A stretch of 62,420 nucleotides of DNA. Source: Streptomyces sp. BK208 (lineage in GTDB: Bacteria > Actinomycetota > Actinomycetes > Streptomycetales > Streptomycetaceae). A program made the position numbers and the translations under genes. The notes beneath the pieces were generated by a model. It was not told where the DNA came from, searched no databases, and saw only the letters and a list, made by a program, of their open reading frames with translations. Where the stretch lies: assembly GCF_004364245.1 (NCBI RefSeq), contig NZ_SOAV01000017.1:1-62420 (forward strand), written 5' to 3'. Below, piece after piece: positions 34,283-42,704 of this stretch; positions within the stretch are counted from its first letter, which is position 1; every line of letters begins with the position of its first letter.

Positions 34283-34288
34283 TATCCT
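34283..34288 (+). promoter_or_regulatory. Possible -10 box for a leaderless exonuclease mRNA
   Basis: TATCCT ends eight bases before the exonuclease ATG and no Shine-Dalgarno sequence is present, the pattern of leaderless transcripts common in Streptomyces. A -35 box is not clear. Confidence 0.4.
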
Positions 34289-34296
34289 CATTGACC

Positions 34297-35289
34297 ATGC
34301 TCGAAGACCGCACGACCGCAGCGCCGTCCGCCACGGCGTGGCCGACCGCCTATCCGCAGGGGTACGCGGTCGTCGACGTGGAGACCACCGGCCTGGCCCG
34401 CGACGACCGCATCATCTCGGCGGCCGTCTACCGGCTCGACGCCCGCGGCGAGGTCGAGGACCACTGGTACACCCTGGTCAACCCGCAGCGCGATCCGGGA
34501 CCGGTGTGGATACACGGCCTGACGAACGACGTGCTCCGGGACGCACCGCTCTTCCCGGACGTCGCCGAGGAGTTCGCGGCCCGGCTGGACGGGCGGGTCC
34601 TCGTCGCGCACAACGCGGTCTTCGACTGGCAGATGATCGCCCGGGAGTACGCGCGCGCACGGCGCGAGGCACCGGTGCGGCAGCGGCTGTGCACCATCGC
34701 CCTGTCCAAGGCGCTGGACCTGCCGCTGCCCAACCACAAGCTGGAGTCGCTGGCCGCGCACTTCGGCGTCGTACAGCAGCGGGCGCACCACGCGCTGGAC
34801 GACGCGCGGGTGCTGGCGGAGGCGTTCCGGCCGAGCCTGCTGGCCGCGGCTGCGGGCGACGTACGGCTGCCGCTGCACGAGTGCCGGCCGCTGACCGAGT
34901 GGTCGGACCGGCCCGCGCCGCGGATCGGGCAGCAGGCGGGCTACGGGAGCTACCGTGCGACCGGTTGGCGCCCCGCCCGCAAAAGGCCCGCATGCCCCCA
35001 TCCCAACCCTGGCCGGTACGTAGAGGGCAAAAGGCTCAAGCAGGGCATGCGGGTCGCCTTCTCGGGTGACACTTCCGTCGAGCGGGACCTGCTGGAGGAC
35101 CGCGCCGTCGAGGCGGGGCTGCACGTCGCCACCAGCCTGTCCCGGCTGACCAGCCTGCTGGTCACCAACGACCCGGACTCGGGCACCTCCAAGGTGGTCA
35201 AGGCCCGGCAGTTCGGCACGCCGGTGGTGGACGAGGCGGCGTTCGGGCAGCTGCTCGCGGACGTCGAGCCCGCGGACGCCGGCTCCTGA
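34297..35289 (+). CDS. DEDDh 3'-5' exonuclease with C-terminal BRCT domain
   Basis: The 330-residue protein combines a DnaQ-like exonuclease (residues about 18-180; ExoI VDVETTGL, ExoII HNAVFDWQM, ExoIII HHALDDARV with the H-x4-D pair) with a basic linker (about 225-245) and a BRCT domain (about 245-325; GMRVAFSGDTSVERDLLEDR, TSLLVTNDPDSGTSK). All catalytic acids are present. This is an accessory proofreading or repair nuclease, not the replicative epsilon subunit; the BRCT part likely recruits it to damaged or gapped DNA. No ribosome site precedes the ATG. Confidence 0.9.
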   Translation: MLEDRTTAAPSATAWPTAYPQGYAVVDVETTGLARDDRIISAAVYRLDARGEVEDHWYTLVNPQRDPGPVWIHGLTNDVLRDAPLFPDVAEEFAARLDGRVLVAHNAVFDWQMIAREYARARREAPVRQRLCTIALSKALDLPLPNHKLESLAAHFGVVQQRAHHALDDARVLAEAFRPSLLAAAAGDVRLPLHECRPLTEWSDRPAPRIGQQAGYGSYRATGWRPARKRPACPHPNPGRYVEGKRLKQGMRVAFSGDTSVERDLLEDRAVEAGLHVATSLSRLTSLLVTNDPDSGTSKVVKARQFGTPVVDEAAFGQLLADVEPADAGS

Positions 35290-35386
35290 GGCGGGCGGCC
35301 CGCGGAGCCGTACGGACGGGTGATTCCGGGCGACTCGCCCGGTGCACGCCCGCCCGCGTCCGCGGCCACGGCCCACCCTGTGGCGC

Positions 35387-35620
35387 ATGGCGACATGTGA
35401 AGTCTGCGGGAACAACTATGGAATGACCTTCGAGGTCCACGCCCAGGGAGCGGTGCACGTCTTCGACTGCTTCTCCTGCGCGATCCACCGGATGGCCCCC
35501 ATCTGCGAGCACTGCCGGGTGCAGATCATCGGTCAGGGCGTCGAGGTCGAGGGCCACTGGTTCTGCGGCGCCCACTGCGCCCGCGCGGAGGGGAGGGCGG
35601 GGATCGTCGACAAGGTCTGA
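35387..35620 (+). CDS. Small zinc-knuckle protein
   Basis: The 77-residue protein has five closely placed Cys pairs or Cys/His sets: CEVCGNNYG, CFSCAIH, CEHCRVQI and CGAHC, which form treble-clef or ribbon-like zinc sites. Homologues appear in many actinobacteria (often called hypothetical or metallothionein-like). ATG 35387 lacks a clear ribosome site. It lies between the exonuclease and SURF1 on the same strand. Function unknown. Confidence 0.78.
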   Translation: MATCEVCGNNYGMTFEVHAQGAVHVFDCFSCAIHRMAPICEHCRVQIIGQGVEVEGHWFCGAHCARAEGRAGIVDKV

Positions 35621-35688
35621 GCCCGGCCGCCCGGCACGAGCCCGTACCCGCCGCGTCGCGCCCCACGACCGAGTTGTACCGTCGTGGG

Positions 35689-36489
35689 GTGTACCGCTTC
35701 CTGTTGTCCCGCCAGTGGGTGATCCTCACGCTGGTCGCCGTGCTGCTGATCCCCACGATGATCCGGCTGGGCTTCTGGCAGCTGCACCGCTACGAGGAAC
35801 GCACCGCCCGCAACGACCTGGTCGCGCGCGCGCTCGAAGCGTCCCCGGTGCCCGTGGGGTCGCTGACCGCGCCCGGCCGGAAGATCACCACGCGGGAGCG
35901 GTACCGCACGGTCACCGCCGAGGGCCGCTTCGACACGGACCGCGAGGTCGTCGTGCGCCGCCGCACCGACTCCGACGACAACATCGGCTATCACGTGCTC
36001 ACCCCCTTCGTGCTGGCCGACGGCAAGGTCATGCTGGTCAACCGGGGCTGGATCCCCGCGGACGGCCCGAGCCAGACCCGGTTCCCGAAGATCCCCGCAC
36101 CGCCCCGCGGGGAGATCACCGTCACCGGGCGGCTGATGCCCGACGAGACGACCGAGGCGAGCGGCATCAAGGACCTGGAGGGCCTGCCGGACCGGCAGGT
36201 CATGCTCATCAACAGCGCGCAGCAGGCCGAGCGCCTGGACGCCCGGGTGCTCGGCGGTTACGTGGTCCTGAAGGAGCCGGAGCCCAAGGGCGGCTCTCCG
36301 GAGCCGATCGGCAAGCCCGGCAACGAGAACGCCGCGCTCAACTTCGCGTACGCGATCCAGTGGTGGCTGTTCGCCGCGGCCGTGCCGGTCGGCTGGTGGT
36401 TCCTGGTCCGCCGCGAACGGCGGGAGCGCGAGGACGCCGAGTCGGCCGGGGGCACCGAGCCGGCCGAGGCGGAACCCGCGACGGTGTGA
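35689..36489 (+). CDS. SURF1-family cytochrome oxidase assembly protein
   Basis: The 266-residue protein is a typical SURF1: an N-terminal helix (about residues 8-26), conserved GFWQLHRYEERTARNDLV right after it, a large extracytoplasmic loop with GYHVLTPFVLADGKVMLVNRGWIP (the SURF1 signature), and a C-terminal helix (about 220-240, YAIQWWLFAAAVPVGWWFLV). SURF1 helps to insert heme a into cytochrome c oxidase. GTG 35689 is preferred; TACCGT lies six bases before it and no ribosome site exists, so the mRNA may be leaderless. No oxidase genes are nearby. Confidence 0.9.
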   Translation: MYRFLLSRQWVILTLVAVLLIPTMIRLGFWQLHRYEERTARNDLVARALEASPVPVGSLTAPGRKITTRERYRTVTAEGRFDTDREVVVRRRTDSDDNIGYHVLTPFVLADGKVMLVNRGWIPADGPSQTRFPKIPAPPRGEITVTGRLMPDETTEASGIKDLEGLPDRQVMLINSAQQAERLDARVLGGYVVLKEPEPKGGSPEPIGKPGNENAALNFAYAIQWWLFAAAVPVGWWFLVRRERREREDAESAGGTEPAEAEPATV

Positions 36490-36554
36490 CGCCCGCCGGG
36501 GAGCGCTCGGGGCGGACCCGATTGCTCCGGCTCCGGCCGGGAAGGGGTCAACCC

Positions 36555-38342
36555 GTGCACCCCCACATCGAGGACTACGCGCTCATCGGCGACCAGCAGA
36601 CCGCGGCCCTGGTCTCCGCGGACGGCTCCGTGGACTGGCTCTGCCTGCCCCGCTTCGACTCGGCCGCCTGCTTCGCCAAGCTGCTCGGCGACGAGGACAA
36701 CGGCCACTGGCGCATCGCCCCCAAGGGCGCCGGACGCTGCACCCGGCGCGCCTACCGGCCGGACACCCTGGTCCTGGACACCGAGTGGGAGACCGAGGAC
36801 GGGTCGGTCCGCGTCACCGACCTGATGCCGCAGCGCGACCGCGCCCCCGACCTCGTACGCATCGTGGAGGGCCTGAGCGGCGAGGTGACCGTGCACAGCG
36901 CGCTCCGGCTGCGCTTCGACTACGGCTCGATCGTCCCGTGGGTGCGCAGGTCCGACGGGCACCGGGTGGCTGTCGCCGGGCCGGACTCGGCGTGGCTGCG
37001 CAGCGAGCCCGAGGTCCGCAGCTGGGGCGAGGACTTCGGGACGCACGCGGAGTTCACGGTCGCCGCGGGCGAGAAGGTCGCGTTCGTGCTGACCTGGCAC
37101 CCCTCGCACGAACCCCGGCCCCCGCTGATAGACCCGTACATGTCGCTGGAGCACAGCGTCGAGGACTGGCGGGCGTGGGCGGCGCGCTGCCGCTACGACG
37201 GTCCGCACCGGGACACCGTCGTCCGCTCCCTGATCACGCTGAAGGCGCTCACCTACCAGCCCACCGGCGGCATCGTGGCCGCCCCCACCACCTCACTGCC
37301 CGAGGAGCCGGGCGGAGTGCGCAACTGGGACTACCGCTTCTGCTGGCTGCGCGACTCCACGCTCACCCTGGGCGCCCTGCTGTCGGCCGGATATCTGGAG
37401 GAGGCCGAGGCCTGGCGCGACTGGCTGCTGCGCGCCGTCGCGGGCGACCCGGCCGACCTGCAGATCATGTACGGCGTCGCGGGCGAGCGGCGGCTGCCCG
37501 AGTTCGAACTGCCGTGGCTGTCCGGCTTCGCCGGCTCCACGCCCGTGCGCATCGGCAACGACGCGGTGAACCAGCTCCAGCTGGACGTGTACGGCGAGGT
37601 CATGGACTCGCTGTCGCTGGCCCGGCTGGCGGGGATGCGTCCCCGGCCGCAGATGTGGGAGCTGCAGTGCGCCCTGATGGACTTCCTGGCCACGGCGTGG
37701 CGGGAGCCCGACGAGGGCTTGTGGGAGGTGCGCGGCGGCAGACGGCAGTTCGTGCACTCGAAGCTGATGACGTGGGTGGCCCTGGACCGGGCGGTGCGCA
37801 CGCTGGAGGCCCACCCCGAGCTGGGCGGCGGCGACCTGGACGCCTGGCGTGCGCTGCGCGACGAGGTGCACCGCGAGGTGTGCGAGAAGGGCTACGACCC
37901 GGAGCGCAACACCTTCACCCAGTACTACGGCTCGCGGGAGCTGGACGCCTCGCTGCTGCTCATCCCGCGGGTGGGTTTCCTCCCGCCCGACGACCCGCGC
38001 GTCGTCGGCACGGTCGACGCGATCGGCGCCGAGCTGACCCGGGACGGCCTGGTGCGCCGTTACAGCACCGAGGGCCCCCAGGTCGACGGACTACCGGGCG
38101 GCGAGGGCACGTTCCTGGTGTGCTCGTTCTGGTACGCGGACGCGCTGCACGCGACCGGCCGGACGAAGGAGGCCCGGGAGCTGTTCGAGCGGCTGGTGGG
38201 GCTCGCCAACGACGTGGGGCTGCTGGCCGAGGAGTACGACCCGGTGGCCGGGCACCAGCTGGGCAACTTCCCGCAGGCCTTCAGCCACGTCGGCCTGGTG
38301 AACACGGCCCTCGCCCTGTTCGGGGACGAGGAGGCAGGATAG
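36555..38342 (+). CDS. GH15-family glucoamylase/trehalase-like protein
   Basis: The 595-residue protein starts IEDYALIGDQQTAALVSADG and has the (alpha/alpha)6 glycoside hydrolase 15 domain: VRNWDYRFCWLRDSTLTLGA (substrate-binding Arg/Asp), the proton-donor region LWEVRGGRRQFVHSKLMTW with Glu, and the closing HQLGNFPQAFSHVGLVNTA with the second catalytic Glu region. There is no signal peptide, so it acts inside the cell; cytoplasmic GH15 proteins of mycobacteria and Streptomyces hydrolyse trehalose or malto-oligosaccharides. GTG at 36555 follows AAGGGG. A longer frame upstream is rejected. It is followed after four bases by an SDR gene. Confidence 0.9.
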   Translation: MHPHIEDYALIGDQQTAALVSADGSVDWLCLPRFDSAACFAKLLGDEDNGHWRIAPKGAGRCTRRAYRPDTLVLDTEWETEDGSVRVTDLMPQRDRAPDLVRIVEGLSGEVTVHSALRLRFDYGSIVPWVRRSDGHRVAVAGPDSAWLRSEPEVRSWGEDFGTHAEFTVAAGEKVAFVLTWHPSHEPRPPLIDPYMSLEHSVEDWRAWAARCRYDGPHRDTVVRSLITLKALTYQPTGGIVAAPTTSLPEEPGGVRNWDYRFCWLRDSTLTLGALLSAGYLEEAEAWRDWLLRAVAGDPADLQIMYGVAGERRLPEFELPWLSGFAGSTPVRIGNDAVNQLQLDVYGEVMDSLSLARLAGMRPRPQMWELQCALMDFLATAWREPDEGLWEVRGGRRQFVHSKLMTWVALDRAVRTLEAHPELGGGDLDAWRALRDEVHREVCEKGYDPERNTFTQYYGSRELDASLLLIPRVGFLPPDDPRVVGTVDAIGAELTRDGLVRRYSTEGPQVDGLPGGEGTFLVCSFWYADALHATGRTKEARELFERLVGLANDVGLLAEEYDPVAGHQLGNFPQAFSHVGLVNTALALFGDEEAG

Positions 38343-38346
38343 GGCC

Positions 38347-39102
38347 ATGGATCTTGGACTGAAGGACCGGGTGTACGTCGTCACCGGAGCCACCCGGGGA
38401 CTGGGCAACGCCGCCGCGCGCGAACTGGTCGCCGACGGGGCGAAGGTGGTCGTCACCGGGCGGGACGAGGCGAGTGTCGCGGAGGCGGCCTCGGCGCTGG
38501 GCCCGAACGCGGTCGGGGTGGCCGCCGACAACGCCGACCCGGAGGCCGCCGGACGGCTGATCGCGACCGCCCGTGAGCGCTTCGGCCGCTTCGACGGCGT
38601 ACTGATCAGTGTGGGCGGGCCGCCGCCCGGGTTCGTCGCCGACAACACGGACGAGCAGTGGCAGGCGGCGTTCGAGTCGGTGTTCCTGGGCGCGGTGCGG
38701 CTGGCCAGGACCGCGGCGGCGGAGCTTGCGGACGGCGGGGTGATCGGCTTCGTGCTGTCGGGCTCGGTGCACGAGCCGATCCCGGGCCTGACCATCTCAA
38801 ACGGGCTGCGTCCGGGCCTCGCGGGCTTCGCCAAGTCGCTCGCCGACGAGCTGGGCCCGCGCGGCATCCGCGTCGTCGGCCTGCTGCCGGGGCGCGTCGA
38901 CACCGACCGGGTGCGGCAGCTGGACGGGCTGTCCGCCGACCCGGAGGCGACCAGGACGGCCGCCGAGTCCCGCATCCCGCTGCGCCGCTACGGCGCCCCG
39001 GAGGAGTTCGGCCGCGTGTCCGCCTTCCTGCTCTCCCCCGCGGCGTCGTACGTCACCGGCGTCATGATCCCGGTGGACGGCGGCGTGCGGCACGGGTTCT
39101 AG
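38347..39102 (+). CDS. Short-chain dehydrogenase/reductase
   Basis: The 251-residue SDR has TGATRGLGNAAARELVADG, the acidic/arginine after the second Gly consistent with NADP(H), and a catalytic Ser in VLSGSVHEP; the Tyr/Lys segment is replaced by LTISNGLRPGLAGFAKSLAD, where the usual Tyr is not at the normal place, which is seen in the 3-ketoacyl-reductase-like group annotated as atypical SDRs. It starts four bases after the GH15 gene, so they are one unit. Its stop codon lies at the left end of an inverted-repeat element. Confidence 0.88.
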   Translation: MDLGLKDRVYVVTGATRGLGNAAARELVADGAKVVVTGRDEASVAEAASALGPNAVGVAADNADPEAAGRLIATARERFGRFDGVLISVGGPPPGFVADNTDEQWQAAFESVFLGAVRLARTAAAELADGGVIGFVLSGSVHEPIPGLTISNGLRPGLAGFAKSLADELGPRGIRVVGLLPGRVDTDRVRQLDGLSADPEATRTAAESRIPLRRYGAPEEFGRVSAFLLSPAASYVTGVMIPVDGGVRHGF

Positions 39103-39183
39103 GGGGTGTCGTTCGGATCAGGCCGGCTCCGGGCGACGGTGGCCTGTTGCGCGACCCACGGCAAGATCCAAACGACACCCCTT
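39101..39183. mobile_element. Miniature inverted-repeat element, about 83 bases
   Basis: Terminal arms of 19 bases (39101-39119 and, inverted, 39165-39183) match at 17 positions and begin AGGGGGTGTCGTT. The inside has no ORF. The ends abut TA (CTA on the left, TTA on the right), as expected of elements that duplicate TA. It would have inserted exactly at the SDR stop codon and could also act as its terminator. I have not matched it to a named element. Confidence 0.5.
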
Positions 39184-39218
39184 AGGCCACCCGGGGCGGC
39201 TACCGGGCGTGGTCTCCG

Positions 39219-39806
39219 TCAGCTGACCCGCTCGGCCCCGTGTTTGACCCCTCGGAGCTGGACCTCCGCCGGCAGGGAGGTCAGGTTCGCCGAGTGACGG
39301 GCGTGGGTCAGGGCGCCGGTGGTGAGGTCGTGCAGGGCGGTGCCGGGGTCCACGTGCGGGGCGAGGAGCAGCCGGATGCGACTCGCCGGGGCGTCACGGC
39401 TGCCGGTGAGCCGCACGCCGGCCCGTTCCACCCCGTCCACGCGTTCCGCCTCACCGGCGAGGACACCCTCCAGCGCCCTGCCGCGCAGCGTGGCGCCCTC
39501 GCCGTCCCCGGTGTCGACGAGCACCTCGGTGAGCCTGCGTCGGCGTACCACCGCGACCAGCCACCACAGGGCGAGCAGCAGCAGGACGGCGAGCGCCGCG
39601 ATGACCACCGGCCACCACCAGTCGGCGTCCCGCCACCGGGTCCGCTCGGCGTTGCTGAGCAGCACGTCGTGCGGCCCCTGGTGCACCCACCAGGAGGGCG
39701 CGGGGGCGTCGAAGCCGATGGCAAGCACCGCGCCGCCGACAGCGAGCAGGACGAGGCCCGCCAGTCCGGTCACCACCCGGTTCACGGTCCTGAGCACCGC
39801 GTTCAC
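39219..39806 (-). CDS. AmaP-like alkaline shock membrane anchor
   Basis: The 195-residue protein has two N-terminal membrane helices (about residues 12-32 and 62-84), joined by an extracytoplasmic loop rich in Trp/His, and a cytoplasmic C-terminal domain (VDGVERAGVRLTGSRDAPAS, RIRLLLAPHVDPG) of the AmaP type. AmaP tethers Asp23 to the membrane. It is the last gene of a five-gene leftward cluster with two Asp23-like proteins. Start GTG at 39806, overlapping the upstream DUF6286 stop by four bases. Confidence 0.82.
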   Translation of the reverse strand: MNAVLRTVNRVVTGLAGLVLLAVGGAVLAIGFDAPAPSWWVHQGPHDVLLSNAERTRWRDADWWWPVVIAALAVLLLLALWWLVAVVRRRRLTEVLVDTGDGEGATLRGRALEGVLAGEAERVDGVERAGVRLTGSRDAPASRIRLLLAPHVDPGTALHDLTTGALTHARHSANLTSLPAEVQLRGVKHGAERVS

Positions 39807-40501
39807 CCCTTCCGTCCGGGCCGCGTCACCCGCAGCGACACCGCGGGCGGCCGGGCCAGGCCGAGGCCGCGCACCGCGTCGTCGAGCGCGCCGCCCAGGT
39901 CGGCCCGTACGTCGTCCAGTTCCCGGAAGTGCGACAGCGCTCGCACGCGCGCCCTGCGGCGGCGCATCCGCACCCGCGCCGACTGCACCCCGGCGACCTC
40001 CATGGCCCGGTCCCGCAGCACCGTGGCGGCGGCGTCCCGGTGCAGTCCTGCACGCACGTCCGGATGCGTGCGCCGCATCGGCAGCACCCGGCGCAGTCCC
40101 GGCGTGAGGGCCAGCAACAGCAGCCAGAGTCCGAGGGCGGCGGCGACGCCCGCGCCGACCAGCACCCAGGTGTCGTCGACGGGCCGTTCGGCGAGTTCCC
40201 GGGCCAGGTCGCGGCGCCAGCCGAGCGCGGACCGGCCGGCGCGCACGGCGACGACGTCGTAGAGGAAGGCACCGGCGAGGAGCAGGAGCAGCAGCGCGAC
40301 GATGCCTGCGGGGACGCGCCGTGCGGACCAGAAGCGGCCGGCCCGGCCGCCCTCGTACGGGTCCGCGCCACCGGTCTCGTGCTCGTGCGGGTCCGCGCCG
40401 CCGGGCTCGTGCTCGTGCGGTGCCGGCTCCGTGCCGCGCTCCACGACCGGCAGGCGCTGGGTGCTGCCCTCGCCGGTCCCGGCGCCCTGGGGCTCGGTCA
40501 T
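39803..40501 (-). CDS. DUF6286-type membrane protein of the Asp23 cluster
   Basis: The 232-residue protein opens with an acidic/His-rich head containing a repeat of PHEHEPGGAD type (three units), then two membrane helices (about residues 60-83 and 115-135), and a cytoplasmic Arg-rich domain (RRTHPDVRAGLHRDAAATVLR and following) resembling the C-terminal part of AmaP proteins. The DUF number is recalled, not verified. It overlaps both neighbours by four bases, so it belongs to the same translationally coupled unit. Confidence 0.72.
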   Translation of the reverse strand: MTEPQGAGTGEGSTQRLPVVERGTEPAPHEHEPGGADPHEHETGGADPYEGGRAGRFWSARRVPAGIVALLLLLLAGAFLYDVVAVRAGRSALGWRRDLARELAERPVDDTWVLVGAGVAAALGLWLLLLALTPGLRRVLPMRRTHPDVRAGLHRDAAATVLRDRAMEVAGVQSARVRMRRRRARVRALSHFRELDDVRADLGGALDDAVRGLGLARPPAVSLRVTRPGRKG

Positions 40502-40881
40502 CGCGTCCTCCCCTGCCTCGCGCCGTATTCCGCCGGCAGGTGCAGCCGCTCCACCTGGACGGCGACCTCGGGCACTGCCATCCCCACCAACGCACGTACC
40601 CGCTGGACGACTTGGTGACGCACCCGGCCGCAGCGGGCGCCGATGTCGCACGGGTAGTCGAGTTCGAGGTGGACCCGGACGTGGGCGTTGTCGTGGTGGA
40701 CGACGACGGTGGCGTACGGGCGTGCGGCGTCCGGGTGGAGCGGGCCGAGGGCCTCGCGCGCCGCCCGGGCGGCGACCTTGGCGACGACGCGGTCGGCGAT
40801 CCGCGTGGCACCGCGCTCGCCCGGCGCCACGCGGGCCAGAGGTTCGAGGAGCTCGCCGACCCCCTCGCTCACGCCGGTCAC
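40498..40881 (-). CDS. Asp23/Gls24-family protein, short form
   Basis: The 127-residue protein has the Asp23/Gls24 pattern: GATRIADRVVAKVAARAAREALG at the N-terminus, then alternating strands VVVHHDNAHVRVHLELDYP and a helix CGRVRHQVVQRVRALVGMAVPEVAVQVERLHLP. It is cytoplasmic. A second Asp23-like gene lies upstream in the cluster. It overlaps both neighbours (four bases each) and starts at GTG. Confidence 0.82.
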   Translation of the reverse strand: MTGVSEGVGELLEPLARVAPGERGATRIADRVVAKVAARAAREALGPLHPDAARPYATVVVHHDNAHVRVHLELDYPCDIGARCGRVRHQVVQRVRALVGMAVPEVAVQVERLHLPAEYGARQGRTR

Positions 40882-41063
40882 CGCCGCCGGTCGTCGCGGC
40901 TGCGGAAGAGGTCGCCGAGCTCCATGTCCCCCTCCAGGAGGCGCCCGGCGACGAACCCGACGGCCCCGAGGGCCGCCACCAGCAGGAAGGCACCGAACCC
41001 GCCGAAATACCCGGCGAAACCCAGCGCCATGCCGGCGATCATGCCGACCACGGCCATGCTCAT
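40878..41063 (-). CDS. Small membrane protein of the Asp23 cluster
   Basis: A 61-residue protein: two short hydrophobic helices (about residues 3-22 and 24-42) with many Gly/Ala, and a charged tail (EGDMELGDLFRSRDDRRR). It resembles the DUF2273/YtxH-like small proteins found in Asp23 operons of Gram-positive bacteria. GGAGG precedes the ATG. The stop overlaps the next gene (four bases). Confidence 0.72.
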   Translation of the reverse strand: MSMAVVGMIAGMALGFAGYFGGFGAFLLVAALGAVGFVAGRLLEGDMELGDLFRSRDDRRR

Positions 41064-41121
41064 GGTGCGCACTCCTCCATCACCGTTCGGTCCTGCCCGC
41101 CATCTGTCCGCCATCTCGGTG

Positions 41122-41604
41122 TCACTTGATCCGGGGCTCCGGTTCCTCGTCCTCCTCGTCGGGCAGCTTCACGTCGCTCACCGCGATGTTGACCTCGACG
41201 ACCTCGAGGCCGGTCATCCGCTCCACCGCCGCCACCACGTTCTCCCGCACGTCCCGGGCCACGTCCGCGATCGACACGCCGTACTCGACGACGATCTCCA
41301 GGTCGAGGGCGGTCTGCTTCTCGCCGACCTCGGCCTTCACCCCGCGCGTCACCCCGGACTTGGTCCCGCCGGGCACCCGGTCGCGCACGGCGCCGAAGGT
41401 GCGCGACATACCGCTGCCCATGGCATGCACACCGGCGACGTCGCGTGCCGCCATTCCGGTGATCTTCTCCACGACGCCGTCGGCGATGGTGGTCCGTCCC
41501 CGGGTCCCCGGGTCTCCGCCTCCGCGCCGAACCGTCGGGGCCTTGACGGTCCCGGGGCTGTCGAACGTGTCCTGCCCGCTCCGGTGGCTCTCCATGTCGC
41601 TCAT
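41122..41604 (-). CDS. Asp23/Gls24-family envelope stress protein
   Basis: The 160-residue protein has a disordered N-terminus and a clear Asp23 domain (about residues 35-150; TTIADGVVEKITGMAARDVAGVHAM, DLEIVVEYGVSIADVARDVREN, VEVNIAVSDVKLPDE), ending in an acidic tail. In Staphylococcus, Asp23 is among the most abundant cytosolic proteins, bound to the membrane by AmaP, and responds to cell-wall stress. This is the first gene of the leftward cluster and is divergent from an unassigned gene at 41693. Confidence 0.88.
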   Translation of the reverse strand: MSDMESHRSGQDTFDSPGTVKAPTVRRGGGDPGTRGRTTIADGVVEKITGMAARDVAGVHAMGSGMSRTFGAVRDRVPGGTKSGVTRGVKAEVGEKQTALDLEIVVEYGVSIADVARDVRENVVAAVERMTGLEVVEVNIAVSDVKLPDEEDEEPEPRIK

Positions 41605-41692
41605 CGCCGTACGTCCCTTCCGGTCGTAGTCCTGTGTCCCACGTTAGGCGGGGTTGCGTGGCCGCGCGCCGTGGATGGGGCAGGGTGGAGGA

Positions 41693-42502
41693 ATGACGAC
41701 GGCGGACCGGTGGACCCGGGTGGTGCGGGAGCGGGTGGGACTCGGCAGGCTGCTGCCGCTGGGCGGCCCGGTGGACGGCGCGTGGATCGCCGAGCGCGCG
41801 GTACGGCACGTGCTGCTGGCCGCCGCCGGGGACGTGCCGGGCGTACGGCCGGGTGGCCTGCGGGTCGGTCCGGTGGACCCGGACGCCGGGCGGGAACCGG
41901 CCGTACCGCCTCCACCGGGGGCGCTGCCGCCCGGCGAGCTGCGGGTGACGGCCGACTTCGCGGCGTTCGCCGAGGGCGCGGCGGCGGCCCCGGAGCCGCT
42001 GCCGGCCACGGCCGCGCGGCTGCGTGCCGCGCTGACGGAGGCGGCGACCGCGCGGCTCGGTCTCGCGGTGGTGGACGTGGACCTGCGGGTGACCGACCTG
42101 CTCGGACCCGACGCCGCCACGGGTACGGCTGACGGCCGGGAACCGGACGCCGGGCCGGCGCGGGGGCCTGCCGGCGCCCCCGACGAGGGCCCGGCCGGGA
42201 GCGCCGGGGACACCGACGGTGACGGTGACGGCGGCGCGGACGGCGGTGGCGACGAGGGACGCGTCGCCGCGGCCGCGCTGGCGGTGCCGGGCGTGGTCCG
42301 GCTGACGGGCGTACTGGGCCGTTCGGTGCACGTGACCCGGTCGCCTCGGGAAGATGCCCTGCCGCGCCGCCACGTCCGGGTGGAGCTGGCGCTGGACGCG
42401 GAGCGCCGGGCCGACGAGGTGGCCCGGGAGGTCCGTGCGGCGGTGTCCGAGGCACTGCCGGACCGCCCGTCGGTGGCGGTGGTGGTGACCGCGGTGGGCT
42501 GA
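41693..42502 (+). CDS. Asp23-associated protein of unknown function
   Basis: The 269-residue protein has two similar halves: each holds a segment with alternating VRVELALDAERRADEVAREVR-like or LAVVDVDLRVTDL strands and helices, recalling Asp23 domains, separated by an acidic Gly/Asp-rich linker (about 150-185). There is no membrane segment. It is divergent from the Asp23 operon and probably part of the same system. ATG 41693 lies two bases after GGTGGAGG. Assignment to a duplicated Asp23-like fold is inference. Confidence 0.6.
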   Translation: MTTADRWTRVVRERVGLGRLLPLGGPVDGAWIAERAVRHVLLAAAGDVPGVRPGGLRVGPVDPDAGREPAVPPPPGALPPGELRVTADFAAFAEGAAAAPEPLPATAARLRAALTEAATARLGLAVVDVDLRVTDLLGPDAATGTADGREPDAGPARGPAGAPDEGPAGSAGDTDGDGDGGADGGGDEGRVAAAALAVPGVVRLTGVLGRSVHVTRSPREDALPRRHVRVELALDAERRADEVAREVRAAVSEALPDRPSVAVVVTAVG

Positions 42503-42704
42503 GGTGCCGTGGCCAGGAGGGAGCCGTGCCCCACCAGGGACCGCGACCCGCACGACGGCCACTTCCCGCGCACACCCCGCGAGGGCCCCGCGTCCCGCAC
42601 GACAGCCACGCCTCCCGGGAGGAACCTGCACCCCCACAGGACCGTCACGCCCCCGCGAAGGACCCGCACCCCGCGAGGTGGCCGAGCCCCCGCGGAAGGG
42701 CCGG

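Noticed and set aside
42503..42704. Possible short gene between the Asp23-associated gene and the enoyl-CoA hydratase
   Set aside because: Translations in all frames are Pro/Arg/Thr low-complexity with no ribosome site; treated as intergenic.
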